Positions 1 to 14,925 of a DNA stretch of 64,000 nt are shown one piece after another. The DNA is from Chrysoperla carnea (lineage: Eukaryota; Arthropoda; Insecta; Neuroptera; Chrysopidae): positions 71,320,368-71,384,367 of the forward strand of contig NC_058337.1 in the NCBI RefSeq assembly GCF_905475395.1. Reading direction: 5' to 3'. A program made the translations under genes and the position numbers. Position 1 is the stretch's first letter. Each line of letters begins with the position of its first letter. The notes under the pieces are model-generated. The model was given only the letters and a program-made list of their open reading frames with translations. It did no database searches and was not told the origin of the DNA.

Positions 1-3000
1 GGTTTATAAAGGACACTGACCCAAAAAAATTGTTAATATGTGGTTGAATTTTTTTAAATATTTAAAATCATCTTTCTAGGTGACCTTAAAGAAATTGAAA
101 GTGAGTTCATTTTTTTTTAATCGAATTATTTACTTGACCGTCAAAGTTATAAACAAAATTTATCGTAGTACACCGGTGTTTAGGAAGTTGATAATTGTAA
201 TTTAAAAAAATTTTATTAATTTTTTTAATAGTTTTTTGACCTAATTTTCACGGTCAATAACAACGGAACATCAAACAAGTAATATTTTTTGACAGGAATT
301 GTTGAAGAACGATTGCCGATAGATAAAATTTGAATTTCTTTTTTTTGTGTTCAGGATCGAAGGACGCGATTTAATTATTTAGATTAGAAATTACAAATTT
401 ATATTTGAATGATTTTTTTTTTCATAAAATACAATTGTAAGTTTTAATTTAAAACCAATAAAGTATTTTTAATTCTGATTCAATAAACTCGAGTAGTTGG
501 GAAAGAAAGAAATATTCTAGACACATCTATAATATTTATTTTTAAGACAAAAATATGCAGTTAAAAATCTAAATTCGATAAAATCATAGACATATGAAAC
601 TAGTTTTTAATTTTCAAATAAAAAATATTGCCTTTTCTTTTCTTCTGCAATTATTGTATAAACGGGTTCTAAACCAGATTTAAATGCATAGATACCTTCG
701 TTCAAAATCAGACAATGTAAGTAATGCTAACGGTTGAGCTTTCCAAAAAGCTTTCTCTGACACTCAAAAGTTCAGGTGGTTATTGGTTGGTACTCTTACG
801 AGCAGTTTTTTTCTGAGCAAGTGGGCTAGACGGGCTTATATAGCTTTGTGAACAATAAATTTAGTGAATTATAGAAATATTTCATCAATAAAAATTACAA
901 CTCAGATAATAGCACCTACAAGGTTAGCATATTTTCTTAGCTAAATTGGGTCTTTTGAAGCATTTTTCCTTAAATACTTTTTCTTCAGTGTTCTGTAGTC
1001 TTGATATGACTATGGCTATATCAAGTTAAGCCTATTGTATCCATTATGCTTTAACTGTCGTCATGGTAACCGTTGTGCTCTTAAAAGCTACATCATTATT
1101 GGGAAGTAACTCGCGCTGTTTATTATTTAAAATAAATTATTGCTCTACACCTAAAAGAAGAATCAATCAGATTGTGAACTAAAGGGAGTCTATGTTTTTA
1201 AAACTGAAATTTCCCACGAAGCAAGCGGTTAACTGCTTGTATTTGATAATAATTATTTCATCTAAACAACTATTCATAATTATGATTTCAATGTAATAAA
1301 ATTTGTTTTATGGTCTAATAATCGTTATGGTTTTTTTTGCTAAAATAAAAGTGTCAAATTATCTTACCACGAATATAATAATAATAATACATAAAATGCT
1401 TTTAACAAATAAAAACTAATTAGTTAAAATAATATTCAATACACCTACTTTTAACAAATATCGTGTAATGCATACACATCCTCTATGCAAAAGTTCAAGT
1501 CTGTAGATAGAAATGGACAGACTCTAGCAATCCTAGTTGGACGTGGAGGTGTCCTACTAATTATTGCACTGTGTAGCAATCCTAATTCGAACGATAATGC
1601 AACAAACTTTAATATTGTATCTTCATACAATATTCATACATTGCATATGCATTGCATTGCTACGACTTTCATTTGCTTAATTCGTTTGAAGATTTATTTA
1701 GAAATGAAAAATTTGGTGTTAATATGAAGTAGTTTTTTCATCACTAATTATTGCTCTCCAAAAATATCAACCATTTTTACCCGGAAGTTTCGAATTCTAA
1801 TCAGGCTGCCAAAAAAAAAATATTTACCGGTATTGAATATATTTTTGAAGAAATTTTTTGGTGATTTTTTATATAAAGTTTGTAGCATGTACACAGAGGT
1901 AATTATTTAATTTATTTTCAAATAAAACATATGTATATAATAATTTAAAATTTATTTACGAAATTGTAGCACCTAGTACTAGTAGTATATAGTGTAATAT
2001 TATTAGAGTAATAATTCACCCGTTTTTTTCATAATGTATAGAGTTAAATTATGAAATATTACTTACACTAACTATCAGTCTGTTAATGTGATATTTATAA
2101 AGTAACTAATAAGCACTATACGTAAGAAACCCCTTAGCCATCCTTTAATGAGATCTTTCTTCTAAGGTAAGCCAGTTATAGAAATATGGTTCACACAAAA
2201 ATTGTTCGTATCAGAGGGCACACCATAAACCCTTAGGATGGCATCTTGACCTTCAAGGTCTGTTAAAAGTCAACGCGTTGTCGTTACAAGTAAGAGATAG
2301 AAGAGTACCTTAAATTAGAAAGTTATTCTTTATAAAAACAACATTTTTTCGAAACATGAATATTGAATAGGTCCGACAGAAATTGAATGTATATAAATCG
2401 ATGAATACATAAAAATGAAAAATTTGAAAGTTGTATTTCAGCTCCATATCCATAGGTTTGAAAATGCTTTATTATCGAGATGTTGAAATTTACATATAAA
2501 AAACTTTTCTTTTAATTTAATTTTTTCATATAAACATCTTGAAAACTATAATTTCAATTATTGCAAACTATAATTTCATTAAAATGCAATTGATTGTTTA
2601 TATTTCCACAATCATTAATTTGTCGGTGTATTTGAGAAACATTCTGTACAATATTATACCCATTACGATACTAAATTTTGAAATTTTTAAGTAATCAATC
2701 AATGGTAATTCTCTTTGATTTATTTCGAAAACATTCATTAGTTAAATATATGACAAACATTTCCCTGTAAAGGAGATTGTATCAAAATTTACAAAGGGTG
2801 GAAATTTCTAGAAAAAAAACTAATATTTTATATTGTAAATTTTATTGTTCAAAGGTACCATTGTCCATCCATCAGTGACGTAAAATACATTATAACATTA
2901 CAAAAATGTAATTACTTATTAAATTACAATAATAATTGTTATTACTTATAATAGCTTAAATTCATTATAGTGTACAATATATTTTTGGATGATAAATCAA

Positions 3001-3360
3001 AAAATAAGAAGCTATTTAACTTATAGTTAAGTTTATGGTATCTTCTGTATTACTATATTACCGGATGTTACAAAATTGTGACATGACATACTGAACATTT
3101 ATTTTACAAAATTTGAAATATAATCGTTTTACTGTGGTAATATATACATTGATTGATTTCCAATAAGACAAAATATATATTTAATTTATCATAAAAGGTT
3201 TTTTCCGGTAATGTTACAAAATTTACTTAAACTGCGGCAGAAAACCGATTTCAAAAAGCCAAAAATAATTGGTATATTTGTATTGTTTAATGTTTGATCA
3301 ATAAAGTATTCGATGAACTAGTAATTTCTTTCAATATTATGTATTTGATCTATTGTGTAC

Positions 3361-3777
3361 TCAAAAGTAGTCAAACTAAACTACACATTTGGTCAAGGAG
3401 CCAACCATAGTCCTGATAATAGAAAAGTTTAATTTTCTCTTTTATTTTATATACTTAAGTATACTTATAGTAAAGGCTTTATAAGTTCTGAAAATGGCTT
3501 CAGGATTTTGGAAAAATGGCAAATTCCAGTGCTGAAAATGGTTTAACGATTTTCGTATATTTATGTTCAAGGTTTTATAATTTCTGAAAATAGACAGCAG
3601 AATTTTGGAAAAAAGTGCAAATTGCGTCGCTGAAAATGGTTTAACGATTTCCGTGTTAAATTTTAATTGGCAAATTAATTTCTTGGATTAAGTTGAAATT
3701 GAAATTGAAATTGAAAACTATTGAAAGTTAGTTATTATTCCAAAGTTCAATTACTTTGAGAATTCGACTACTTTTGA
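3361..3777. mobile_element. TIR element with internal tandem duplication
   Basis: The ends are a perfect 12-base inverted repeat, TCAAAAGTAGTC at 3361-3372 and GACTACTTTTGA at 3766-3777. Inside, about 110 bases are tandemly repeated twice (roughly 3474-3560 and 3573-3655; shared GCTGAAAATGGTTTAACGAT). No coding capacity. It looks like a non-autonomous DNA transposon. Confidence 0.5.
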
Positions 3778-4644
3778 GCCGTATTACTGTTGTGCGTTCT
3801 ATAAACGTTTTAAGAATATCTGTATAAAATGATCCAAGAAACAATACAAAACTTTTGCTACCAAACATAGGAAGTAGCTGGTTTTTAATTTCAGCGCATA
3901 ATATTGAAACTGTGAGTCAAAAAAATGAATATTATTCGGAAGTGGATTTTCTCCTGAAATGACTAAAAACAAATTATCCATTTTTTATCATAATCATTTT
4001 GTTTTTGAAATATAGATTATTAATCTGCATCCGTGATATTTCTTTGTGTATTTATCCTAGTTTCCTTGTAATTTCGACCTGGGACAGAAAACAGAATAAA
4101 TTTAACTATTGACGATGATTACGTTGCAATTAAAATATTGATATTTATCGAAATGTAAGTGTTATATGTTTTTTAGTTGTATTTTTTATATTGAATTTCT
4201 TAAAATAGAATTTTATTTCGATTTTCGTGGTATTTTTATCAATATGAATAGTGATTACGCATATGCTGAGAACGTGGATAAATTGCAAAATAAACCGAAA
4301 AAATAACACAAACATATTAATAATAATAAATTTTCAATTGAAGGACAAATGGATATTTTCTTTTCCAGTTTTTTTCGACTTTTTTTAAAATTAATTCTTT
4401 ATATATCAACATATTAATTATATTAATTATAAACGATTTACCATTAATTATTCGAATGTTATTATTGAGATTACAAAGTTACGTATATAATTAATAAATG
4501 TAATGAGAGGTGCATTACTTACAAATGTGCCATTTAAGGTGCATTCTAATTCCAAAATTTAAATAAATTGATTCCGTATTATATAAAATATTAATTTAAT
4601 TTTTTGCAATTTTAAATTAATTTGTGGTTTAAATTATTTATACC

Positions 4645-4855
4645 TTATTTTCAACTTTGATGATGAATTTTGTTAAAACTTCATGAATATAGACGAAAAC
4701 TAGGAACGAAATATCTTGGTTTTCGAAAAATCGAAAGCTAAATAATTATAAATTCAATTTTCGATATTTTGATAATTACTCCACATATCGAAAATTTTTT
4801 TCTTACTTTTCGTCTTATATTGTCAAGTTATAACATCATCAAAATTGAAAATATA
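4645..4855. mobile_element. Small foldback MITE (family D, copy 1)
   Basis: The left end TATTTTCAACTTTGATGATG returns inverted at the right end (CATCATCAAAATTGAAAATA), and the inner parts also pair around CGAAAATTTT/TTTTCGATAT. About 210 bases with no ORF. A relative lies at 15.7 kb. Confidence 0.6.
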
Positions 4856-5989
4856 CATCTTTTTTTATTTGTGCCCCCACAAATAATGCATTTTTACGGC
4901 TTGTAAGTCATTTCATCATCATGTAAGAAAAGTATCCTTGTTAGTCATTTCATGTTTAGAATTTTGATCTAAATTTTGTGTAAGTAAGCTTACAGTAGAT
5001 TTTAATTTGGAAATATATCTTTTGAAAAAAGTTGATTGATTTCACAATATTATTTGGCATACATATTTTATTATCTATTTATCAATTGTACAATTTTCAT
5101 ACTAAACAAAATATTGTAAATAAATTTTGTTCAGCTAATTTCTAGCTGTATAATTTCTTCAAATTTGCATGTCTTTTTATATTCTGTGTTAGGATTTCTA
5201 AAATCATTTAAAAATAATATTTTTTGAATGAAAAGTTCTATTGAAAGTGTATGTTGTATTTTCTTTCGTAGTTACATGTATTTGTGACCCGTTTTTGTGT
5301 CAAAAATTTTAGCGACCCATGATAAATCAGTTTCTAAAGCAGCATGTTTACCATGGGTCGTTTTATATTTTATATTATAGCTATATTAGTTATTATAGTC
5401 AACTTAATTTTATTTCGGCTATTTTAGTAATCTGTCTTTTAAGAATAAATTTTGAGAATCACAACAATTTTCTCGCAATTCAAAAATGGGTCTTAACTAC
5501 ATTTATGCACCACTGAGATGCCATACGCAGAGTTTTTAAGCAATTATCTTTTTCAGCCTTAATATTAGTGAATAAACCATTTAACTTATTTTAAAACCTG
5601 TAATGAACTATTTAAATTATTTTATCATCTGCATTGAAAAATCTTTTTCATAAAATTCTATTTTTTCCTTTTTATGTTTATTGTGATTTTGAAGTTATTT
5701 TATTGCACTTGGTAGTACTAGCTTCTTATAGTATATTACTTATTTTAAGTATTTTTCCCATTTTTTATACTTATTTATTGAGAAAATTTTAATAAAAACA
5801 AATTTAATTAGACCTTGTAAAAATTAATGCACATAAAAGACATTTATTTTTACATAACACTGGAAACTTTTAACAAATCCACAGAAGCCATTCATTAGTT
5901 TTTATTGATGGTATTTCACAAGCTACGAGATCCACAAGTTCAAAATACAAATTCCAAACCTATAATAAAGTATTAATTTTAAACAAATA

Positions 5990-6540
5990 ACAAGTGAAAA
6001 CAAAAAATTGACTGAGTTAATTGTTGAAATACCATGCATAGTCAGTGTTGATTTCTTTATCACATTACACATGCAAACATGTGACACATACATAACTGAT
6101 AATCAAGTATAGTACATATTATAAAATTTCCGCTTAATTGGCGCCCTCACGGGTAAACAGTGATGTTTACGAACAAATGTTTCAAACAAAAGTTGTTTAA
6201 TTTTTGATAAGAAACATTTTTTACATTTAAACTTTTGTTCTATCTCTAACGGATTACAAGATGGGTCCTACGGAACCAAGACCCAATTGACCTATGATTT
6301 ACGAACTTGACCTCACTTTTTACGTCCTGAGTACGCTGTAAAAATTTCAGCTCGATATCATTTTTCGTTTTTGAGTTATCGTGTCCACAGACGGACGAGC
6401 GGACGGACAACCGGAAATGGACTAATTAGGTGATTTTATGAACACCTATGACAAAATTTTTTTCCTAGCATCATTATTTTTAAGCGTTACAAACATGGGA
6501 CTAAACTTAATATACTATGTATATTTCATATATACATGGT
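5990..6540 (+). mobile_element. Family A TIR element, copy 1
   Basis: It begins ACAAGTGAAAACAAAAAATT and ATTGTTGAAATACCATGC, then shares with the complete copy at 20.2 kb the blocks CCTCACGGGTAAACAGTGATG, CTTTTGTTCTATCTCTAACG, AAGACCCAATTGACCTATG and GGACTAATTAGGTGATTTTA. The right terminal repeat is degenerate. No intact ORF. Confidence 0.7.
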
Positions 6541-8095
6541 ATAATAAGAGATTAATTGTATAAGGACCTCCACACATTGACGAATATGTTCCTCAATGTG
6601 TTTGGCCCAAAAAAATTTATTATTTTTAAAATTTATTTTGTAAAATGTCTGATGAACGATCAAAACTGATTCGAAACCAGTTGCTAGTTTTAAAAATAAA
6701 TGCGAATTTTCACAAAGTGCAAATACCACTCGTTAGACAACGGTTTTTTTACGCTTGTCCATCCAAAATTTTTATTTTAAAATCCGTCAAATAAAGTTAT
6801 AACAAAAATAAAATTTTAGTCCAGCATTCCCAAATGTCAATTTTCCATCATAAAATTTATTAAAACATAAAAAATTCACAATCTATGAAAATGTGATGGT
6901 AAACTTTTCTAACATTATTGGTTGAATTTTTCTTAAATAAAAACTGACAATCAAATATATATCAATTAAATTTTTATTTTAGTGAATTTTTATTAACTAA
7001 TATTTGTACCTACTAGTGAATGTACAAAATACACTATTGGCACATCACTAATTTGTTCATTCGAAATTTAGTAGCATTCACAATAAATTAGACCCTGATC
7101 CCAAAAAATCCTTAATTATGATATAATTTGAGAATAACTGGTTGCACTTCCATTTGATTCAATGATTTCAGCAAATAACAAGTATTCAACATGCAAACAG
7201 GACCAGCTTTAACTACTACTAAACTATAGGGGAAAAACTAGCATGCCAAATTGACAACATCCTCTCAAATTTTCAACCTTAATAAAATTTACTTAGATAA
7301 ATTGAAGAAAAAAAAGCAAGTAGAACTTAAGTTTTTTCTATTAAATAAATACAATCATCATTATAGAGTTTTAAAATAAATTGTTACCTCATGAAATTTT
7401 ATTAATTATCCCTGATCTGATAAATATAATTAATTAGTCTGGTAGTTACAGGATTAAAAATAAAATGATGTAATAAAAATTAAATTATATAATAAAGGTA
7501 AAAATTACTCAGTATTTTTTCGAATCCCTTTTTTAATTTTTGTTTTTAAGATAATTTTGATTTGTATTTTTTATAGTTTTTATTTTTATTTTAATCATTG
7601 CAATAAATAGGTAAGTAATTTTGCTTTGCTCTTTTTAATTATCCTCTTTATCATTTATTTTATTACATTTATAATAATTATAATTAGTTATTAGCTTTAT
7701 TTCCAGAACAAATAGTTATAGTTTTATTTTGACGTAAGACATCATAAATTGACGACCTTCTGGTTTTTATTTGTTCCATGGATTTTCTGTCGATTAAATT
7801 AATGACATTAATTTTACCTATTTTAAATTTTAAAACTGAATCGTGTATTTCCATATATACAGCATTAGAGTAATATGTGTTTCATTACTTAACATTCAAC
7901 ATGCGCATTTATGTTCTACCATTGCTGGTGTTCGTCTTGAATATAATCATCTTAGTACGTTCAAAAAAGAACAGCCGTAGCCGAATTTTTAAGTATGGTG
8001 AGATTCTTCATTTTTGAACCAGGCTATATAAAATAAAAATACCCCCCTCCATCAATTTTTTAGAATTTATTGAGACTTAGTCCAACTTCATAAAA

Positions 8096-8456
8096 AAACA
8101 AGTGAAATTTACAAAATTTAAAAAATCCCCTACAAATTTTTCGGGTGCGGAACCCTAAACTTGCACTTGAAACATATCTAAGAAAACTCTCCAAGAAATT
8201 ACCTTTTTCTTTAAAGCCTTTTTCAAACTGAGCCAATTTTGAAGATTATCGCCAATTTTTAATTGTACCGGGTACGGAACTCACACTTGTAGCATAGCTA
8301 AGAACACTCTTCATTAAATTACCTTTCAAATAAAACAAAACAAATGAAAATCGGCTCATTCGTATAGGCGCTACGATGCCTCAGACAGGCAGACAGACAC
8401 ACACACGCAAAGCGGTCAAACTTATAACACCAATTTTTTATCGTTCGGGGGTTAAA
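8096..8456 (+). mobile_element. Family C interspersed repeat, copy 1
   Basis: It begins CAAGTGAAATTTACAAAATT, has two internal copies of a block GGTGCGGAACCCTAAACTTG / GGTACGGAACTCACACTTG followed by CTAAGAAAACTCT / CTAAGAACACTCT, a CAGACAGGCAGACAGACACA run, and ends CGGTCAAACTTATAACACC...GGGGGTTAAAA. No ORF. It matches a second copy in the cadherin intron. Confidence 0.6.
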
Positions 8457-11400
8457 AAATCAAACCTTTTATCCAAAGTGGCCCTGGCGCTCGTACATTC
8501 TTAATGAATCAAGCAAAAAGGTTATCAAATACTAATTATTATAAATTAAAAAAATTAGAAAAATTATTTTGTCTTCAGCAGTACCTATTTTACGAAAAAC
8601 TTAAAATATCTAGAAGTTTTTTTATCTATCTATTGTAAATATACTAACAATATGAGCCTTTGGAAATGGAAATGCTAACCAAAAATTTTATTAGCAGATG
8701 TGACTTAATGTGGCTTAGTTTCCAGAGAATATTGAAAGTTTTGAAAAAAAAAAATTATGCAAATACTTCTTTTGAATGTACATGCTATTTTTTCCTACAA
8801 AGATATATAAATTTTCCTCAAATCACCTATAATAGCAGTGTCAAATTTGATGGAGATGGTGCCTTAGAGCTTAGGCATACTAAAGCTCTGTTTTCGTCAC
8901 GAAATACTCATTATATATTTACAAAGAAAAATTTTGATAACGATTTTTAGAGTCAAAATCAACATTCCTACCGCTCATGAAATTCGACATCAAACCTATA
9001 TTAAGAAATATTTATTTAGATATAGGTTGCAAAGAGTAATTAAACCAATTTCGCTAATTAAAAATGTTTTTTCTTTGAATGTTATTTGTCTTCGTTACGG
9101 TGATATCAACGATAAAACACAACTGAAACCCATTATTATTACACATACTTAATTCTCTATTATTAGGAAAATCACTGCAGTCAATATGAACCACTATATG
9201 TACCTATAGTCTAAGCTGGTTTAAATATTTCAAAGTTTAAAGAGCATGTGATTTTTATTTTATAAAAAATACATTTGTTAGGGTATTTGACTAATTTCTG
9301 GAAACCATTTCCGATTATTTGATGGTATTTATAGAAACCATAAAAAGTTTACTTTCAATTATTTTATGTATTTTTCCAAAAAACAATATCAAAAAAATAT
9401 TTGAACTAAAGTATAACTTATCGAAACGTTACTGGTAACATTGATTGGTCCCCATGCACTAAAGCTATAACCAAATCAATGTGAACCAATCAATCGAACC
9501 AAAAAATTAAATTATATTGGTAATCTGCGTTTAAAACAACTTTTCATAAAGCTTTTAAAAATTATAAGTCAATATTTTAGATTTGTCGTAATCCTTGAAA
9601 AAAATGTTAATTAAGTGTAAATTTTTTTTGAGCTAAAAACTTTTATCAAAGTCAAAAAAGCTCTGAAACCTCTGAATTAATCTAATACCAAATCGAGAAG
9701 TATTTCTTTGTTTATAATATTTTGTACAATTTTATTTTTTGGTCAATATTTTTTTTTAATTCCTATGGTTTTTAAATGTCTGCTCAACTGTTGTAACAAT
9801 ACATAAAAGCCCGTTATCATAGTTTGATTCTAATTCTCCAGTTGTCACATGATAAAATTATTTTCCCAATATATAGGATGTTCTTCTTGCATACACAGAA
9901 AAGGATTGTCTTATATTTTACTATATATCATCATTCTTGTGTCTATGGCTATGAGTTCAAATCAAAAAACTCGACTTCGATTACGCCAAAAAACCTTTCA
10001 GGAATCTTTTCAAATGGTACTCACAACTTTATTGCATTTGTATTGTAACAAGTCTGGAATATGTAACAATTAAGATTTCAATGTTTGGTAATTTTGGGTA
10101 ACATAAAAAGTACAGGGTTTCATAGAAACGGCACATATGTAAAAGTAATTATCGTTGATGTGAAATAACAAGTTAGTCGATAAGGAGAGTTCAATGTGGA
10201 TGGTTAACACTATAATGCAGAGACGAGCAGTAGTTGTTGAGTCATTATAAATATATTAGTTATGGATAATTTTTGAAAATCTTTACAAAAAGCATAAGAA
10301 TATATTAAAGTTATCAAAGAATTCACTAAGTGGTGTTTTTATTGTATCGAATCCACGAGGGATAGAACGTTTCAGTATCAATTATTCGCATGATATTTGC
10401 TTCTAATTTTTCATATTTTTACAATAGTCTTATTTTTCAATAATGCTGTTACATGACTTCATGTTAAACCTCCTCTATCCGTGAAACTCTTTCCTTGAAT
10501 CTCATATTGTCTGTGTAGGGTCGTTTGTTTAGTTTGCACACTACCTCTGTCACAGCATTAAAATTTTTAAATAGAAATTAAGTGGATGGTCACGACCTAT
10601 TTATTTTTGACACACTGCACTTGTCTGCGGAATTTTAATAATATTGTCTAATGTACTGAGGCATGCCAAATATTTTTCCATTCCTGTCGAGAATTATACA
10701 ATATTCGTCTTGTTTAATTTTCTTCCTCGTTCTTTCGACATGTCTAAAGAAAAATTTAATTGTTAGGTATTCTAAATATGAAACGCTATTTAAGACAATT
10801 GTTTTTAATCATTTTTCTTTTATCAATATAAATGCTTTATAATTACCAGACAGTTTTGTAGTTGCTAACACCGCACCTTTTCAAAAGAATTTAGCATGGC
10901 TTTAATTTTATTTAAAGATTTAGTTTTTTAATCAAAGAATGCAATTTTAATTTATGCTGAAATTTGGTTGCTTTACTTTCCCGATTTTGTTAAAGCAACT
11001 GCTTTCAGGTATCAGGCGTATATTTCATCCCTACCTTATTTCAAATATTCAAAATTATGTCTTAAAATTCATTCGCAAAAGCGTTGCTAGCTCTCTCATT
11101 AAATTGGGAAGAATAGTTTTTTGATTCTCAGCCGCTTTCCTCTTAAAATATAAAATTTAATTATAAATAATATTTTCCAGAAAGGATTCCTTATGTAAAA
11201 TTTAAACGAAAATTCCTCTACTATTGTTATTTTAAATTTTGATAATTTCTAATTTTCTCTAATTTTACTAATTTTCAAATTATATAATAATATAATTGCA
11301 GAAATATAATTTTGTTAATACATTTAGCTAAACTTTAAGGTAAGAGTTTTAAAGACTATTCGATTTTAATTGAATGAATTTATTTTTCCAAAGTTACTTA

Positions 11401-14400
11401 TATACGGATAACGGATCGAGTCCAAATAAATATTTTTTTTTAAATGAGTTGGTTCTCGGTTGTTCCAGTAATTTTCGGCCAAGATTATTAGCGCTTAAAC
11501 ATATATTTTGTTGCTTAAAAATGTAGTCTTTATATCATTGTTATTTACTATTGTTATAGAGAAGTGTACCTATGTGTACAGAAATAAAAATTAGTGATGA
11601 TTATTACATTATTATTATAAAATTATAATTATTACAATCACTTATGTATTAAGCCGTTCAATTCTCCGTCGTGTTCATTTAACATATGCGGTTAACTTAT
11701 TCGTATATAGGTAATATAGGTAACAAAATAAGACAGTAGCCAACCAAATCAGTGCGATATGCCAAGATACAAAAACCACTACTAGTAAAAGAGTTAACAA
11801 AACGACGAAAATAAAAAATTATATTAAACCTGAAACATCACCCCACTTAAGAAATTATTAAAAATATTGTAAACAAAAAGAATTCCACTTTGCAAACTTT
11901 GTATAATTATATTATTAGACGTTGTGATAATCAAATAAGTCAATTTTTTTTTTAATTTTGGAGACTTAGAAAAAAGTTATAACAAGTTGAAATCGTCGTC
12001 TGGTCTTTAGTTTACGGAAGCGAACCCAAATCACAACAGACAGACTTCAATGTTGATGTAGTCGTAAATTATTTTTATAAAAAATTTATCTAGATTTAAT
12101 TTTCAGTATTGTTTGTGATTTTGGACGGTTTGGACCAAAATATTTTTATTCTCCAGTGACATAAGTGGACGACCATATGTGTTTTCGGCTCATTTAAAGT
12201 GTTTTGGTTTTTAACAAAAAATGATTTGACTTTGGATTTTAAAAAATTTTAAATTATAATTACTATGCATTTTCAAAATAGGAAAAAGTGTTTTATTTAA
12301 TATTTATTAAATTAAATTAAAAATAAATAAAATTCAATTCTGTGATATTAATTTTAATTTTTTTTTTAAATTTATAAATTAATATATGCGTGTGTAATTA
12401 TTTTTAATTGTTATTTTTAAACATTTGTATTTAATTAATTAAAAAGGTAAGTTACAAATTTTCATTTCCTTGTTTTTATGTCAAAGGAAATGTTAAGCTA
12501 ACAGATTTGTCTTAATGGTTGCCTATTAAAAAATTAGATTGCATAATTTTTAACCTACATTTTTTTTATATTAATTATATATTTATTTATTTTTGTTAGC
12601 GTAATGCCCACATTTAAAAAATTTATTGGACATAGGTATTTTTATGTTTTGAGGGACCTACTTTTTGGTTTCTTTAAGAAATTTTATTTAAAAGTGTACG
12701 ACCTTGATGAGAGTTAACTTTTCGCAACTTTTATATTATAGTATAAGAGAAAGTGGTTTCAATATAATTTCTACTACATAGATAAATCACCTGTGTTGTT
12801 TGTTACTTAATAATATTATTAAATCGGTGATCTTACTTTAAAAAGATTAAAAATTCATATTTTCGTAACAATTTTTTTTTTTTTTTTTGGTAATTGTTTG
12901 GCATTTAATAAAAATAATTATGTGCTCAATATAGATGAGAAATTTTATTTATATATATACCATGTTGTCTACGCGCCAATCGAAATATTTTATAAGATTA
13001 ATTTTTTCTATGTATTTTTGTCCGTGGAACCATTCGAAAATGATTGGTTTGCTACATACTAAATGTTATTATTCAGAAATTTGCAAAATACCTATATAAG
13101 TCACTGGGTCATTCTTTTACCAAAAAATGTCATTTTCCCAAAAATTTTCTAAAAAAATTCAAGGAAAAGTAAAAGTGGTTAAAACTTTTTGTAAAATTAA
13201 AAATTATAGATCTAGACTAAATTCTCTTGAAGATCCAAAAATAGATAATTATACCTTAACTTTCTCAATATTGCAGGAAAATACTTTTACGGGAAACTCG
13301 TACTACAGTGGGGCACACAAACTGCCCTAGTTATTTAACTTGACCGTGGTGTTTAAACAGTTTTCAATGGTATTTTTAAGCGTATTTGTGAGGAAGTTAT
13401 GGTATAATTATGAAAAAATATAATATGAAAAAAATCACTTTCATTTCCATGCAGAAGTTTCCATCCATAAAATAGACGGATGAAAATTTTTATTTTCGTT
13501 TAATTGGGAAAGTTTTTAAAAATAGTCGTCCAGTGATGTGTTCCATATGCGTATCGTTTATTCGGTATACACAGTGACAAAATAACTTGTTTCTAAAATG
13601 CCTTTAGAGAAGTTGATTACATATTAGTATTTTTTATTAACTAAATACAAATAATACTATAAAAATTGATATAAATAACTTATGGCTTGTTTTCATATAA
13701 CAATAATAATTATTAATTATCTCTAGACAAATTATTAGACAATATAAAAATTATTTTATTTCTCACACAAATTAATTATACTTTAAGAAAATAAATTTTA
13801 TTATTCAAAATATAACACGATTTTTTTTTTGTGTTCAATAGAATATAAATGAATTCACGTATTAAAAGAATCTTTTATTGACATTGAATATAGTTTTTAA
13901 GGAATTTCATTCATAAAAAAATTTTTAGTACCTATACTTATACAATTTTTTATAACACTTTTTAGATAATTAAATTTTTTCTCATTGTTTAATAAAAAAT
14001 TAATTGATTAATGCAATTTTATATTACTTTCAAAGAAAATATATGGGTGATTCTCATGGTATTCTGAAGTGAATTTACATTGAATTTTTTAACGCGAATT
14101 GATCCAGAACGATTGTGGAGAGTTAACTTTTTTTTTTTAATTTATTGGGGAGATCGAAGTTCGCCCTACGTTAACGGCCAAAAAAATAAATTTTTTTTCG
14201 TACCATTTAAGAGATAAAATTAACTAAAATTTTAAAAAATTACATGGGTTTTTATGAGTGTCTTTGTTCAATTTTATTGGTAATGGTTGATGTTTAAAAA
14301 TTTGGCACAGTTCATCTTTAATAAAAAACTTGAAGTATTAAATAGCATTAAAAACGAATTTGTGTTCAATTTCAACATGATTTAGAGTATAGTTTTTTTT

Positions 14401-14582
14401 TTAAATTAATTTAACCTGCCGTTTGTCTTTGTTTTTCCTTCAACTGCCATATTAGGAAGATATATTTAGGGGAAAATAAATAGCGGACTGATTAACAAAG
14501 GCATATATATCTACCATTAAAAATATATATATTAAATGTCAGTGACTATTTTTCTAAATTTTTGTGATTGAAAATATAATTA

Positions 14583-14925
14583 ACAAGTGAAAACAAACAA
14601 TTGACTGAGTTAATTGTTGAAATACCATGCATAGACAGTGTTGATTACTCTATCATATTACATTTGCATACATGCCAAACATACATTATTGATATCCCCA
14701 TATAATACGTATTATACAATTTACGCCTAATTTGCGTCCTCACGGGTAAACAGTGATGTTTACGAAAAAATGTATCGAACAAAAGTTAGTTATTTTTTTA
14801 TAAGGAATATTTTTTACATATAAACTTTTGTTCTATATCAAACGGTTTACAAGACCCAACTGACCTATGTTGCTCATTTACGAACTCGACCTCGCTCTTT
14901 ACATTCTGAATTTAATATATTACAA
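14583..14925 (+). mobile_element. Family A TIR element, copy 2 (truncated on the right)
   Basis: It has the same left terminal repeat (ACAAGTGAAAACAAACAATT) and internal blocks as copy 1 as far as the ACCTCGCTCTTTAC region, then loses similarity. The CAGA-rich right half is absent. Confidence 0.65.

Noticed and set aside
8660-9152. Two overlapping plus-strand open frames of 96 and 72 codons
   Set aside because: No recognisable motif, no splice signals in keeping, amino-acid content simply mirrors AT-rich DNA.
9430-9500. Hairpin around TTGATTGGT/ACCAATCAA considered as a regulatory RNA
   Set aside because: Short imperfect arms, single occurrence and nothing linking it to a transcript.
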